Shown here one piece after another: positions 41,899 through 49,519 of a stretch of DNA of 64,000 bases. Location of the stretch: NCBI GenBank assembly GCA_021324435.1, contig JAJPIZ010000007.1, forward strand, positions 46,188 to 110,187, given 5' to 3'. The notes beneath the pieces are model-generated. The model saw only the letters and a program-made list of their open reading frames with translations, had not been told where the DNA came from and did no database searches. How positions within the stretch are numbered: the stretch's first letter is position 1; each line of letters begins with the position of its first letter. The DNA is from Anaerolineae bacterium (GTDB lineage: Bacteria > Chloroflexota > Anaerolineae > Anaerolineales > Villigracilaceae). Both the position numbers and the translations under genes were made by a program.

Positions 41899-43263
41899 AT
41901 GCTGAACAAAGCCCTCGAATTCGCAAGACAAAATCAGGAACGCTTTTTGAACGAACTCAAGGACGTGCTGACCATTCCGTCCATCTCGACCGATCCCGAT
42001 CACAAACCGGATATACAACGCGCCGCGGAATGGATGGCGGAACACCTTCGCGCCATCGGCATGGACAATGTGCAGATCATGCCCACAGCCGGACATCCCG
42101 TTGTGTATGGCGAATGGTTGCGCGCCGGTAAAGCCGCGCCGACGGTGATGATCTACGGCCATTATGATGTCCAGCCTGCGGACCCGCTCGAACTGTGGTC
42201 GACTCCGCCGTTCGAACCGTCGGTGCGCGGTGAGAATCTATACGCGCGCGGCTCGGCGGACATGAAGGGTCAGGTGTTGGCATCGCTCAAGGCGGTGGAA
42301 TCCGTGATGAGGTCTGGCGGGATGCGGGTGAATCTCAAATGGCTGATCGAAGGCGAAGAGGAGATCGGTTCGGAGCATCTCGACGACTTCATCAAAAATC
42401 ACAAGGAATTGCTGGCCGCGGATTTTTGTCTCAATACGGACGCGGGCATTTTGTCCGCGGATAAACCGTCCATCACCACCGGTTTGCGCGGACTGGCGTA
42501 TTTTGAATTGCGCGTTTATGGCCCGAGCAAAGACTTGCACTCCGGCTTGTTTGGCGGCATTGTACACAACCCGGCGCAGGCCCTGGCCGAATTGATCGCG
42601 GGTATGCACGATAAGAACGGCAAGATTACGTTGCCCGGATTCTATGATAAGGTTCGCAAGATCAATAAAAAAGAGCATCAGGATTTCGCGCGTCTTCCAG
42701 TGAACAACAAACTTTTCCTGCAACAGACCGGCGCTCCCGCTTTGTGGGGCGAACCGAAGTTCCTGCCCGCGGAGCGCATCGGGGCGCGCCCGACGCTGGA
42801 AATTAACGGTTTGCTTTCAGGGTTTACCGGCCCCGGCTCGAAGACGGTCCTGCCCGCCTGGGCCATGGCGAAAATCTCATGCCGTTTGGTTCCCGATCAA
42901 ACGCCTGAAGATACCATCAAACAAATGAAGAAATATCTCAAGGAACACGCGCCGAAAGACATCAAATGGGAATTGACGTATCTGCACGGCGCGGGCGCCG
43001 CGCTGGTCAGCAGTGACAGCCCGGGCGTGCAGGCCATGAGCAGGGCTATGCACAGCGTTTGGGGGCAGGAGCCATACTTCCTGCGCGAAGGCGGCTCGAT
43101 TGGCGTAGTTGTCCAATTGCAAAAGCATCTCGGCGTTGATTCTGTTCTCACCGGTTTTGCCCTGCCGGATTGCGACGCGCATTCGCCGAACGAAAAACTG
43201 CATCTGCCCACGTGGTACAAAGGCATTGATGCGCTGATTCACTTTTTCTATAATTTGAAATGA
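41899..43263 (+). CDS. M20 family dipeptidase/carboxypeptidase
   Basis: A 454-residue zinc metallopeptidase. Metal ligands are seen in IYGHYDVQPADP (His, Asp), GSADMKGQ (Asp), WLIEGEEEIGSEHL (catalytic Glu pair) and LNTDAG (Asp), with the C-terminal His in DCDAHSPNE. A dimerisation domain occupies about residues 190-370. Similar to cytosolic non-specific dipeptidases. AGGAG precedes ATG 41899. Downstream of a peptide-binding protein gene, which fits a peptide uptake and degradation pairing (inference). Confidence 0.94.
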   Translation: MLNKALEFARQNQERFLNELKDVLTIPSISTDPDHKPDIQRAAEWMAEHLRAIGMDNVQIMPTAGHPVVYGEWLRAGKAAPTVMIYGHYDVQPADPLELWSTPPFEPSVRGENLYARGSADMKGQVLASLKAVESVMRSGGMRVNLKWLIEGEEEIGSEHLDDFIKNHKELLAADFCLNTDAGILSADKPSITTGLRGLAYFELRVYGPSKDLHSGLFGGIVHNPAQALAELIAGMHDKNGKITLPGFYDKVRKINKKEHQDFARLPVNNKLFLQQTGAPALWGEPKFLPAERIGARPTLEINGLLSGFTGPGSKTVLPAWAMAKISCRLVPDQTPEDTIKQMKKYLKEHAPKDIKWELTYLHGAGAALVSSDSPGVQAMSRAMHSVWGQEPYFLREGGSIGVVVQLQKHLGVDSVLTGFALPDCDAHSPNEKLHLPTWYKGIDALIHFFYNLK

Positions 43264-43267
43264 ATTT

Positions 43268-43294
43268 GTAGAGCGGGGTTATCCCGCCCTGCAG
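43268..43294. repeat. Short palindromic repeat, GCGGGGTTATCCCGC
   Basis: GTAGAGCGGGGTTATCCCGC followed by CCTGC; related to the 22-bp palindrome at 45225-45246. It lies in the 39-nt gap before the DUF1385 gene. Confidence 0.6.
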
Positions 43295-43302
43295 AAAAAA
43301 TT

Positions 43303-44184
43303 ATGGAAGATCGAATTATCACCTACGGCGGTCAGGCCGTCATCGAAGGCGTGATGATGCGCGGGCGAAAGGCGTTTGCCATCGCCATGCGCGCGCCGGA
43401 TGGCAGGATCGTTGTTCATCAAGAGAAGTTAGGCGGGATTTATCGTTCACGCATCGCGAAGATTCCTTTTTTGCGCGGCATGATTTTGTTGTGGGACGCG
43501 CTTGGAATTGGGATGCGCGCTCTGACCATCTCTGCCAATACACAAACCGGCGAGGATCAGAAACTCGAGGGCCCGGCTCTTTATTTGACGTTGGGCGTGT
43601 CGCTCACCATCGGCATCGGACTCTTCTTTTTGCTCCCCGCGGGACTCGGCGGGCTTGCCGAAAAATATCTCACGTGGAATGCCTGGTGGAGCAACCTGCT
43701 TGAAGGTGCGCTTCGCCTGGCTCTGCTCGTCGGCTACATCTGGGCGATTGGCTTTATGCCCGATGTGAAACGACTTTTTGCATATCACGGCGCGGAACAC
43801 AAGACGATCAATGCCTTCGAGGCGGGCGCGGAGTTGACCCCCGAATCCGTTGCAAAGTTTTCGCTGGAACATCCACGTTGCGGCACGGCCTTTTTGCTCA
43901 CACTGGTGGTGGCTTCCATTTTTCTTTTCACCCTTCTGGGGCCTCTCCCTTTTGCATGGAGACTGATCAGCCGCGTTCTGCTCCTGCCGGTGCTGGCAGG
44001 CATTGCCCTCGAATACATTCGCTGGACGGCGAATCATTTGAACAGCCCACTCGTGCGCTGGATGATCAAGCCCAATCTTGCCCTGCAGAGATTGACCACG
44101 CGCGAACCGGACTCGTCCATGCTGGAAGTGGCAATCAAATCGTTCAATTCGATGCGCGAGGCCGAACAGAAATTTGCTGTTTAG
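43303..44184 (+). CDS. DUF1385 (YqhQ-like) membrane protein
   Basis: A 293-residue DUF1385 protein. Signatures: YGGQAVIEGVMMRGRKAFAIAMR at the N-terminus, KIPFLRGMILLWDALGIGMRAL, and the central YHGAEHKTINAFEAG with HPRCGTAFLL, followed by several membrane helices. The family is widespread in Gram-positive and Chloroflexota genomes and its biochemical role is unknown. Ends in an intrinsic terminator. Confidence 0.92.
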   Translation: MEDRIITYGGQAVIEGVMMRGRKAFAIAMRAPDGRIVVHQEKLGGIYRSRIAKIPFLRGMILLWDALGIGMRALTISANTQTGEDQKLEGPALYLTLGVSLTIGIGLFFLLPAGLGGLAEKYLTWNAWWSNLLEGALRLALLVGYIWAIGFMPDVKRLFAYHGAEHKTINAFEAGAELTPESVAKFSLEHPRCGTAFLLTLVVASIFLFTLLGPLPFAWRLISRVLLLPVLAGIALEYIRWTANHLNSPLVRWMIKPNLALQRLTTREPDSSMLEVAIKSFNSMREAEQKFAV

Positions 44185-44238
44185 GCGACATGAGTTGCCG
44201 AAGTTGAAAATGCTTTATAATCATCAGCGAAAAAATGA

Positions 44239-44268
44239 AGGACAGGTTATGGCCTGTCCTTTTTTGTT
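44239..44268 (+). terminator. Intrinsic terminator after the DUF1385 gene
   Basis: AAGGACAGG / CCTGTCCTT stem with a TTATGG loop and TTTTTGTTT tail. Confidence 0.92.
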
Positions 44269-44287
44269 TAATGACCCAGTAAATATT

Positions 44288-44340
44288 GCCACAGAGCACA
44301 CAGAGACTCTGAGCTTTTCTCTCCGGTCTCTGTGGCTTGA
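44288..44340. repeat. Degenerate dispersed repeat, GCCACAGAG...CTCTGTGGC
   Basis: GCCACAGAGCACACAGAG and CCGGTCTCTGTGGC are inverted ends around a short core; related in pattern to 29166-29254. It immediately precedes the NAGPA-domain gene. Confidence 0.6.
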
Positions 44341-44353
44341 GAAATGGATTTGT

Positions 44354-45226
44354 ATGAAAAAACGAAGATGGCTTTGGGCTTTACTGACTCTGCTGGTCAT
44401 AACGGGACTCTGCTTCAGCGGAATCCTGATCTATGATAACGGCCGGCCGCTTCAAGTCCCGGCGAAGGAGCGGTTGTACAAAGGTGTGGACTACGCGCGC
44501 AAAGTGGTCCTGTCGCCGCGGCCGATGATGATTCACGTCATCACAATTGATACGCGGACGAATGGCCTGCGCTTCCTCGTCACGCCGCCGGATGACAGAG
44601 GCAGTGAGCATCCGTTAAATGCGCGTACTACGTCGCAGTTCTTGCAGGAGTTCGGTGTGCAAATTGCCATCAACGGCGACGGTTTCAATCCATGGTGGTC
44701 GAATAGTCCTGTGGATTATTATCCGCATGTGGGCGATCCGGTTGCGCCGCGCGGCCCCGCGGCTTCGCGCGGCAAGGTCTATTGGACCTCGAATGAACCT
44801 GTGCCGACTTTGTATATTTCGTCGCGCAACTCATTCAGTTTCGACGCGCCTGCCAGACCTTACAACGCGATTTCTGGCGAATATATGCTGGTGATGGGCG
44901 GCGAGCCGATGCCTGACCTCGACAATAAGACTCTTCATCCGCGCACCGCGATCGGCTATTCAAAAAATGGGAGGTATTTGTATCTTGTGGTTGTAGATGG
45001 GCGCCAGCCATTTTACAGCGAGGGCATTACTTTGCAGGAACTTTCTAACCTGATGATTCCGCTCGGCGCGTACTACGCGATGAATCTCGATGGCGGCGGC
45101 TCGTCAACGATGGTGGTAGAGCGGAAGAATGGTCGGCCGCGCGTGTTGAATTCCCCGATTGACAATTACATTCCCGGCCGCGAACGGCCTGTGGCGAATC
45201 ATTTGGGTGTATTTGTAAATAAGTAG
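44354..45226 (+). CDS. NAGPA-domain (phosphodiester glycosidase) protein
   Basis: A 290-residue protein with a signal-anchor (LWALLTLLVITGLCFSGILI) and a phosphodiester glycosidase domain: AINGDGFNPWW, HPRTAIGYSKNGRYLYLVVVDGR and the highly conserved AMNLDGGGSSTMVV. Such enzymes hydrolyse sugar phosphodiester bonds, for example in wall or exopolysaccharide metabolism, and would work outside the membrane. ATG 44354 is chosen: longer in-frame starts would cross the upstream terminator and repeat. Confidence 0.9.
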   Translation: MKKRRWLWALLTLLVITGLCFSGILIYDNGRPLQVPAKERLYKGVDYARKVVLSPRPMMIHVITIDTRTNGLRFLVTPPDDRGSEHPLNARTTSQFLQEFGVQIAINGDGFNPWWSNSPVDYYPHVGDPVAPRGPAASRGKVYWTSNEPVPTLYISSRNSFSFDAPARPYNAISGEYMLVMGGEPMPDLDNKTLHPRTAIGYSKNGRYLYLVVVDGRQPFYSEGITLQELSNLMIPLGAYYAMNLDGGGSSTMVVERKNGRPRVLNSPIDNYIPGRERPVANHLGVFVNK

Positions 45227-45246
45227 GGCGCGATATATCGCGCCCT
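45225..45246. repeat. 22-bp perfect palindrome between convergent genes
   Basis: AGGGCGCGATA and its exact complement. It overlaps the stop codon of the NAGPA-domain gene, and may act as a transcription stop for both convergent genes. Confidence 0.65.
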
Positions 45247-45251
45247 GCGCG

Positions 45252-46091
45252 TCAAAACGCGATCTCCCCGATCTGTTCAAAATTCACATCAAACAGTTCT
45301 TCGGCTTCCATCTCCGCTTCGGCGTCCTCGATTTGACCCGCCTGTTTGCCGCGGTCACAATACGAGCGATATGTGCAGAAGCGGCACATTTTTTCATCTT
45401 CGGTCAGTGGGAATTTTTTTGCGGATGAAATCTCGTCAACGAATTTCTCGATGACGGACCAATCACGCTTGAATTGTTTTGCATCGTATGAAAATCTGGC
45501 TGGATCATTTGGATAATCTGCGAACCAGTAAACCATCTCGATCTGTTCCGGGACGATGGGCCGGCCGCCGTTTAAATGACCTCCCGCCACCGCCAACAGT
45601 GACCGATACACGCGCGTCTGCCAGCGCGCCGCCAGCCACTCGTTGCGCGGGCGTTTGGTGTAGGTCTTCCAGTCGAAGATGATGGCTTTGCCCTCTTTGA
45701 TTGCGACCAGATCATACTTTGCCAGTAAACGGTGCTCCCCAACTGGGCAGGAAAGCGCCAGTTCCATGAAGCGCGCATAATTATCAATTCCTAAATCAGC
45801 CCCCTGATAATTTTGCCACCAGCGTTGCAAATCCGGTGTGTTTGCCAGGCGCGACAATTTTTCCGCGGGCAGGCCAAGCATATGTTGCTGAACAAGTCTG
45901 TGGAAAAGTTGACCCTCCAACTGGCGGCGCTCGTTTTCGACGACTGGCTCCGTTTCAATCGCGGGCCAGCTCAACTGCTCGATATACCGAAGTTGAAAGC
46001 GGCGCGGGCAATCGGCGTAATCCTGAAGCGAGGATTGTGAGAATGTGAAAGGAGTTGGCAGATGGTTCTTTATGTCCATGACTTGTTTCAT
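45252..46091 (-). CDS. Stand-alone RecB/AddB-type PD-(D/E)XK nuclease with Fe-S cluster
   Basis: A 279-residue nuclease of the PDDEXK_1 (RecB/AddB/Cas4-like) type. Active-site residues are His64 (QLFHRLVQQH), Asp127 (LLAKYDLV), Asp140 and Lys142 (IIFDWKTY) and the QxxxY motif Gln158/Tyr162. Cys28 in DCPRRF plus Cys236, Cys239 and Cys245 (CRFCTYRSYC) reproduce the C...C-x2-C-x5-C arrangement that holds the 4Fe-4S cluster of AddB. No helicase domain is attached. Two helicase genes lacking nuclease domains lie upstream on the same strand, so the three may form one complex (inference). Start could also be the ATG at residue 5. Confidence 0.9.
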   Translation of the reverse strand: MKQVMDIKNHLPTPFTFSQSSLQDYADCPRRFQLRYIEQLSWPAIETEPVVENERRQLEGQLFHRLVQQHMLGLPAEKLSRLANTPDLQRWWQNYQGADLGIDNYARFMELALSCPVGEHRLLAKYDLVAIKEGKAIIFDWKTYTKRPRNEWLAARWQTRVYRSLLAVAGGHLNGGRPIVPEQIEMVYWFADYPNDPARFSYDAKQFKRDWSVIEKFVDEISSAKKFPLTEDEKMCRFCTYRSYCDRGKQAGQIEDAEAEMEAEELFDVNFEQIGEIAF

Positions 46092-46164
46092 TCTACCGCG
46101 TCGAGGTCCTTATTGAATAACGAAAACGGTCTCGCGGGTGTGAATCCCAAGCCCGATCTCGCTC

Positions 46165-46962
46165 TTATCGTATTCCTCGCGCCGCCCATGCCCGTGCAAC
46201 CAGAGAAATTGAACCATCCGAATTAAAAGGCAAGCCGGCGCGAATTTGCTCGCGTAGTGCGGCGCGGCGTTCTTCGCTTAACGACATCGCATAACTCGGC
46301 GCGGGTCCCTGGCCGCCCAGAAACGGTGACCAGTAATCGTCGAAATCGCGGAAAATCGTGGGAGCTTCAATCGGGCGGACTTCCACATTGCGCAATCCAG
46401 TTGCTTCAAAGAACCGATGCAACATGTCGGGATGGCAGATCGGGAAACGAGGACCCTCATCGAGTTCAGCCGCGCTTGGATCCAATTTAATTGCCGCGTC
46501 GAAGAAATGGCGGATCAATTGCATCCCCTCCGCATAATCCCAAACATAGACCCCCACAACGCCGCCCGCTTGTGTGACCCGTGTCATTTCCGCGAGGGCG
46601 CGCTCGGGATGAGGAACAAAGTTGAGAACGAGACCCGACACAACGGCGTTGAATATTCCAGCGTCCTCCGCCAGCACTTCGGCATCTCCAACATCAAATT
46701 GGACTCGACTATCCTGCACCTGTTCCCTCGCAAAGTGGACAAAGCCCTCGGAGCGGTCAATTCCTTTGATTTGAGATGGTTTGGCAAGTTGAAGAATGGT
46801 CTGGCTCAGCGCGCCGGTTCCACAACCCACATCCAGCCAACGACTGCCTGCCGGGACCGCCAGCCAATTTAGGAACTCGCGCGCGACGAGGCGGCTCCAG
46901 CGACCGATATATCGCTCGTAAGCTTCCCCATTTGCCCAATTATCTTTCGGTTTCCTGTCCAT
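46165..46962 (-). CDS. Class I SAM-dependent methyltransferase
   Basis: A 265-residue Methyltransf_11-type enzyme. Motif I is WLDVGCGTGALS, motif post-I is IKGIDRSEGFVHFA, and VQFDVGDAEVLAED and FNAVVSGLVLNFVPHPERALAEMTRV follow. Resembles small-molecule or quinone-type methyltransferases; no target-recognition domain for DNA. Substrate unknown. It sits between the nuclease and helicase genes in the same direction, with no overlap, so functional linkage to them is uncertain. Confidence 0.9.
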   Translation of the reverse strand: MDRKPKDNWANGEAYERYIGRWSRLVAREFLNWLAVPAGSRWLDVGCGTGALSQTILQLAKPSQIKGIDRSEGFVHFAREQVQDSRVQFDVGDAEVLAEDAGIFNAVVSGLVLNFVPHPERALAEMTRVTQAGGVVGVYVWDYAEGMQLIRHFFDAAIKLDPSAAELDEGPRFPICHPDMLHRFFEATGLRNVEVRPIEAPTIFRDFDDYWSPFLGGQGPAPSYAMSLSEERRAALREQIRAGLPFNSDGSISLVARAWAARGIR

Positions 46963-47016
46963 GCACTACTCCTAAAGTAAAAGACTCAGCAAAAACAGAT
47001 TTTGCACTACCATCCA

Positions 47017-49431
47017 CTACTGATAACTGTTCAATGTCCACTCACTTTTATTTTCCCACCATCCCATCAACTCACTCAACGCCAGGGATGGCGTCGCATC
47101 GCCCTGCCTGCCTGAATTCCACGTCACAATCAACTCGCGCTTTGCGCGCGTGATGCCCACATAGAATAGACGCAGGCGTTCCTTGACGTAATCCAGCCGC
47201 GAGCGCATCGTCGCCGCGCCTTCCTCGTACCAGTCATATTCACTCGACGACTCGAGCGCGGTCAACTGCGCCAGCGCCTCCGCTTCGAGATTCAATCCGT
47301 TCCGCACGAACCACCGCTCCGAAATAAAACGGTCGTTCGGCATGTTCGAGGGGAAGTCGTAGTTGTTCACCGACATCAAATACACGCGGTCCCATTCCAG
47401 TCCCTTCGCCTTGTGCATCGTCGTCACCACCACGCGTCCGCGATGTCGTTCGGGGTCGAAGCCCGAATCGTCCGACGAGAAGCCGATGAAACGCCGTTCG
47501 TTCTTGGCAATCACCGCCAGTTCCGCTGTCAACTCAGGCAGGCGCCAATCCGCGTGATCGTCCGCCGCCTGTCTCAACACCAGCGCCAGTTTATGCGCCA
47601 GCGCCAGATCCGACGCTTCGCTGAACACATCCTGTGCCAGCGTGAGAATCAACTGGTCAATGGGAAGGGTCACCGCGTTCAACCATCTCTGGACATTGAC
47701 TCGGAACGCGCTTAATTCTTCGATGACTTGCTCCGCTTCGGACTCACCGATACCTGCCAGCCAATCATGATCCTGACGCGGCGCTATAAAGTTTTCCACA
47801 TCAACCATTTTGCGCAATAAGTTTGATGTCGTTGCGAGGAGCGTTTGTTGCGACGAAGCAATCTCCTCATCATTGAGATTCTCCTCCTCGACAGGAGATT
47901 GCTCACCTGCACTTGCGCCAGGTGCAAGTGCCGCAACTTGCGTTCGCAATGACGCTCCCTCCCTCCAATCTCTTCTCCACACCTCATAAACTTTTGATAA
48001 CTTTCTTGCAGAACTTGGGTCAGATAAATACGCTAACAGGTGACTCAACGATCCCGCCGCGGCGCGCGTCTCGGATGTGGACGAGACCAATTCTATCGGC
48101 TCGATGCCGCGCTTGCGCAGACCATCAATGACTTCGATGCCGCGCTGGTTGCGTGGAACAAGAATCGCAATTGTCGGTTGTCCTTCAACGGGAGTTTTTG
48201 CAAATGAATCGAGATAACTCTTTACCGATTTCAAAACCGCTTCAAGTTCTTCTTCAGGTGTGTACTTCTTGCTGATGAATCGAATCGCCTCGGGGTTATC
48301 GGGCGGGTTCTGTTGCGGGTCATCTTCAGGGACAGGCACGATATGCGGCAACGACATCGCTGTCCGCACTTCGGGGATGGGGTGCGAGGCCGTCACCCAG
48401 TCAATCAAATGATTCGCAAGATCAATGATGGATTGCTGTGAGCGGCCCGATTCGTTCATGTCCACGTGCGGATTGTTTTGGATAAACGCGCGCAAGAGTT
48501 CGGGCGAGGCGGTGGTAAACGTCTCGAAGATGGCTTGGTTGGGGTCGCCAACGCGAACCCAATTTCCTACCCCCCTCCGGCTCCCCCCATTTTCTTCGAA
48601 AATGGCAGAGTGAGAGCCACTTAAGAGAGAGAGTATCCTCTCCTGCGTCAGACTCGAATCCTGTGCTTCATCTTCCAAAATAAATGGATAGCGATAGCGT
48701 AATCGCTCAAGATATTCCGCGTCGTTTTCGAGGAGGGTCAACGCGAGGCGAATCAAATCATCAAAGTCCACGGCGCCGCGATAGGCGAGGGCGCGTTGAT
48801 AGTCCGCGTAGATGCTCCAGCCGAGTTCGGCGAGAGGCAGAGGGGCGGGAGAGACATCCAGTTTGGCTCGCAAGCTTTCGGGAGTCAGGAGGCGGTCTTT
48901 GGAGGAACGGATAAAGGCTAAGGCGAGGGAGTCCAATAAATCAGGCAGTTGGCCGCGCTTCACCCAATCCAATTTCGATTGATCGAGGGCAGGGTCGAGA
49001 TATTCATCCAGCGAGTGATTCGCCAGCCACGCATTGACCGACTCGCGGCGGATGAAGCCCGCCTCGCGTTCGTCAATGATGCTGAATTGATTTTCGAGTC
49101 CCACGCTGGCAGGCTTCTCGCGCACGATGTCATGCGCCAGCCCGTGCAGTGTGCGGACGCGATATTTATAAAGCGCCTGCAAAGGATTGTCGAAGAAGCG
49201 TTTGATGCGCCCTTCGAAATTGTCCACCGCCGAGTTGACGAGGGTGACGATGAGCACTTCCTGATCGTCGCCGAGCCAGCCTTCGTGAATGATCTTCGCC
49301 GCCAGCGCGGAGAGGATGTGAGTCTTTCCCGCGCCGGGGACGGCGGCAATGCCGAGGCGTCCGCCGCGATATTTCAATATTTCCTGCTGGGAGGGGCGAG
49401 GGGTGAAGTTGTTCATATTATGTGGGATCAT
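47017..49431 (-). CDS. UvrD/AddA-like superfamily 1 DNA helicase
   Basis: An 804-residue SF1A helicase (789 from the ATG at 49416). Motifs: Q-motif region PRPSQQEILKY, Walker A AVPGAGKTH (about 30-38), Walker B ILEDEAQDSSLTQ, motif III WVRVGDPNQAIF, motif V TTMHKAKGLEWDRVYLMSV and motif VI LRLFYVGITRAKREL. No C-terminal nuclease. Two segments are encoded by in-frame palindromic repeats: about residues 269-288 just before motif III and about 492-534 in the 2A region. With the AddB-like gene and the Fe-S nuclease nearby it may be the motor of a split end-resection complex. Confidence 0.95.
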   Translation of the reverse strand: MIPHNMNNFTPRPSQQEILKYRGGRLGIAAVPGAGKTHILSALAAKIIHEGWLGDDQEVLIVTLVNSAVDNFEGRIKRFFDNPLQALYKYRVRTLHGLAHDIVREKPASVGLENQFSIIDEREAGFIRRESVNAWLANHSLDEYLDPALDQSKLDWVKRGQLPDLLDSLALAFIRSSKDRLLTPESLRAKLDVSPAPLPLAELGWSIYADYQRALAYRGAVDFDDLIRLALTLLENDAEYLERLRYRYPFILEDEAQDSSLTQERILSLLSGSHSAIFEENGGSRRGVGNWVRVGDPNQAIFETFTTASPELLRAFIQNNPHVDMNESGRSQQSIIDLANHLIDWVTASHPIPEVRTAMSLPHIVPVPEDDPQQNPPDNPEAIRFISKKYTPEEELEAVLKSVKSYLDSFAKTPVEGQPTIAILVPRNQRGIEVIDGLRKRGIEPIELVSSTSETRAAAGSLSHLLAYLSDPSSARKLSKVYEVWRRDWREGASLRTQVAALAPGASAGEQSPVEEENLNDEEIASSQQTLLATTSNLLRKMVDVENFIAPRQDHDWLAGIGESEAEQVIEELSAFRVNVQRWLNAVTLPIDQLILTLAQDVFSEASDLALAHKLALVLRQAADDHADWRLPELTAELAVIAKNERRFIGFSSDDSGFDPERHRGRVVVTTMHKAKGLEWDRVYLMSVNNYDFPSNMPNDRFISERWFVRNGLNLEAEALAQLTALESSSEYDWYEEGAATMRSRLDYVKERLRLFYVGITRAKRELIVTWNSGRQGDATPSLALSELMGWWENKSEWTLNSYQ
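47828..47955. repeat. In-frame composite repeat inside the UvrD-like gene (includes LAPGASAG copy 2)
   Basis: Begins GTCGTTGCGAGGAGCG, holds GAAGCAATCTCCTC and a mirrored GGAGATTGC, then CACCTGCACTTGCGCCAGG, and ends CGCAATGAC. The outer parts match the intergenic block at 3754-3917 and the inner palindrome matches 3266-3300. It is translated within the helicase as about 43 residues with no stop. Confidence 0.85.
48566..48625. repeat. In-frame palindromic repeat inside the UvrD-like gene
   Basis: ACCCCCCTCCGGCTCCCC then the hairpin CCATTTTCTTCGAAAATGG, then GAGTGAGAG. The same CCATTTTC...GAAAATGG core occurs in frame in the tRNA nucleotidyltransferase gene. Encodes about 20 residues (SGSHSAIFEENGGSRRG) just before helicase motif III. 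Confidence 0.8.
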
Positions 49432-49433
49432 TG

Positions 49434-49512
49434 ATTGTAGACAATGGATAAATGGTTAATGGTTTGTGGATAGCGAATGCAGAAGAACCATGAACCATCC
49501 TCCATGATCCAT
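49434..49512. repeat. Dispersed repeat, GGATAAATGG / CCATGAACCATCC family
   Basis: AATGGATAAATGGTTAATGG at one end is mirrored by AACCATGAACCATCCTCCAT at the other. It lies between the helicase start and the end of the fused spermidine synthase gene. No gene here. Confidence 0.65.
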
Positions 49513-49519
49513 TCACTTC

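Noticed and set aside
44174..44353. N-terminal extension of the NAGPA-domain protein
   Set aside because: It would run across an intrinsic terminator and a repeat; ATG 44354 begins a proper signal-anchor.
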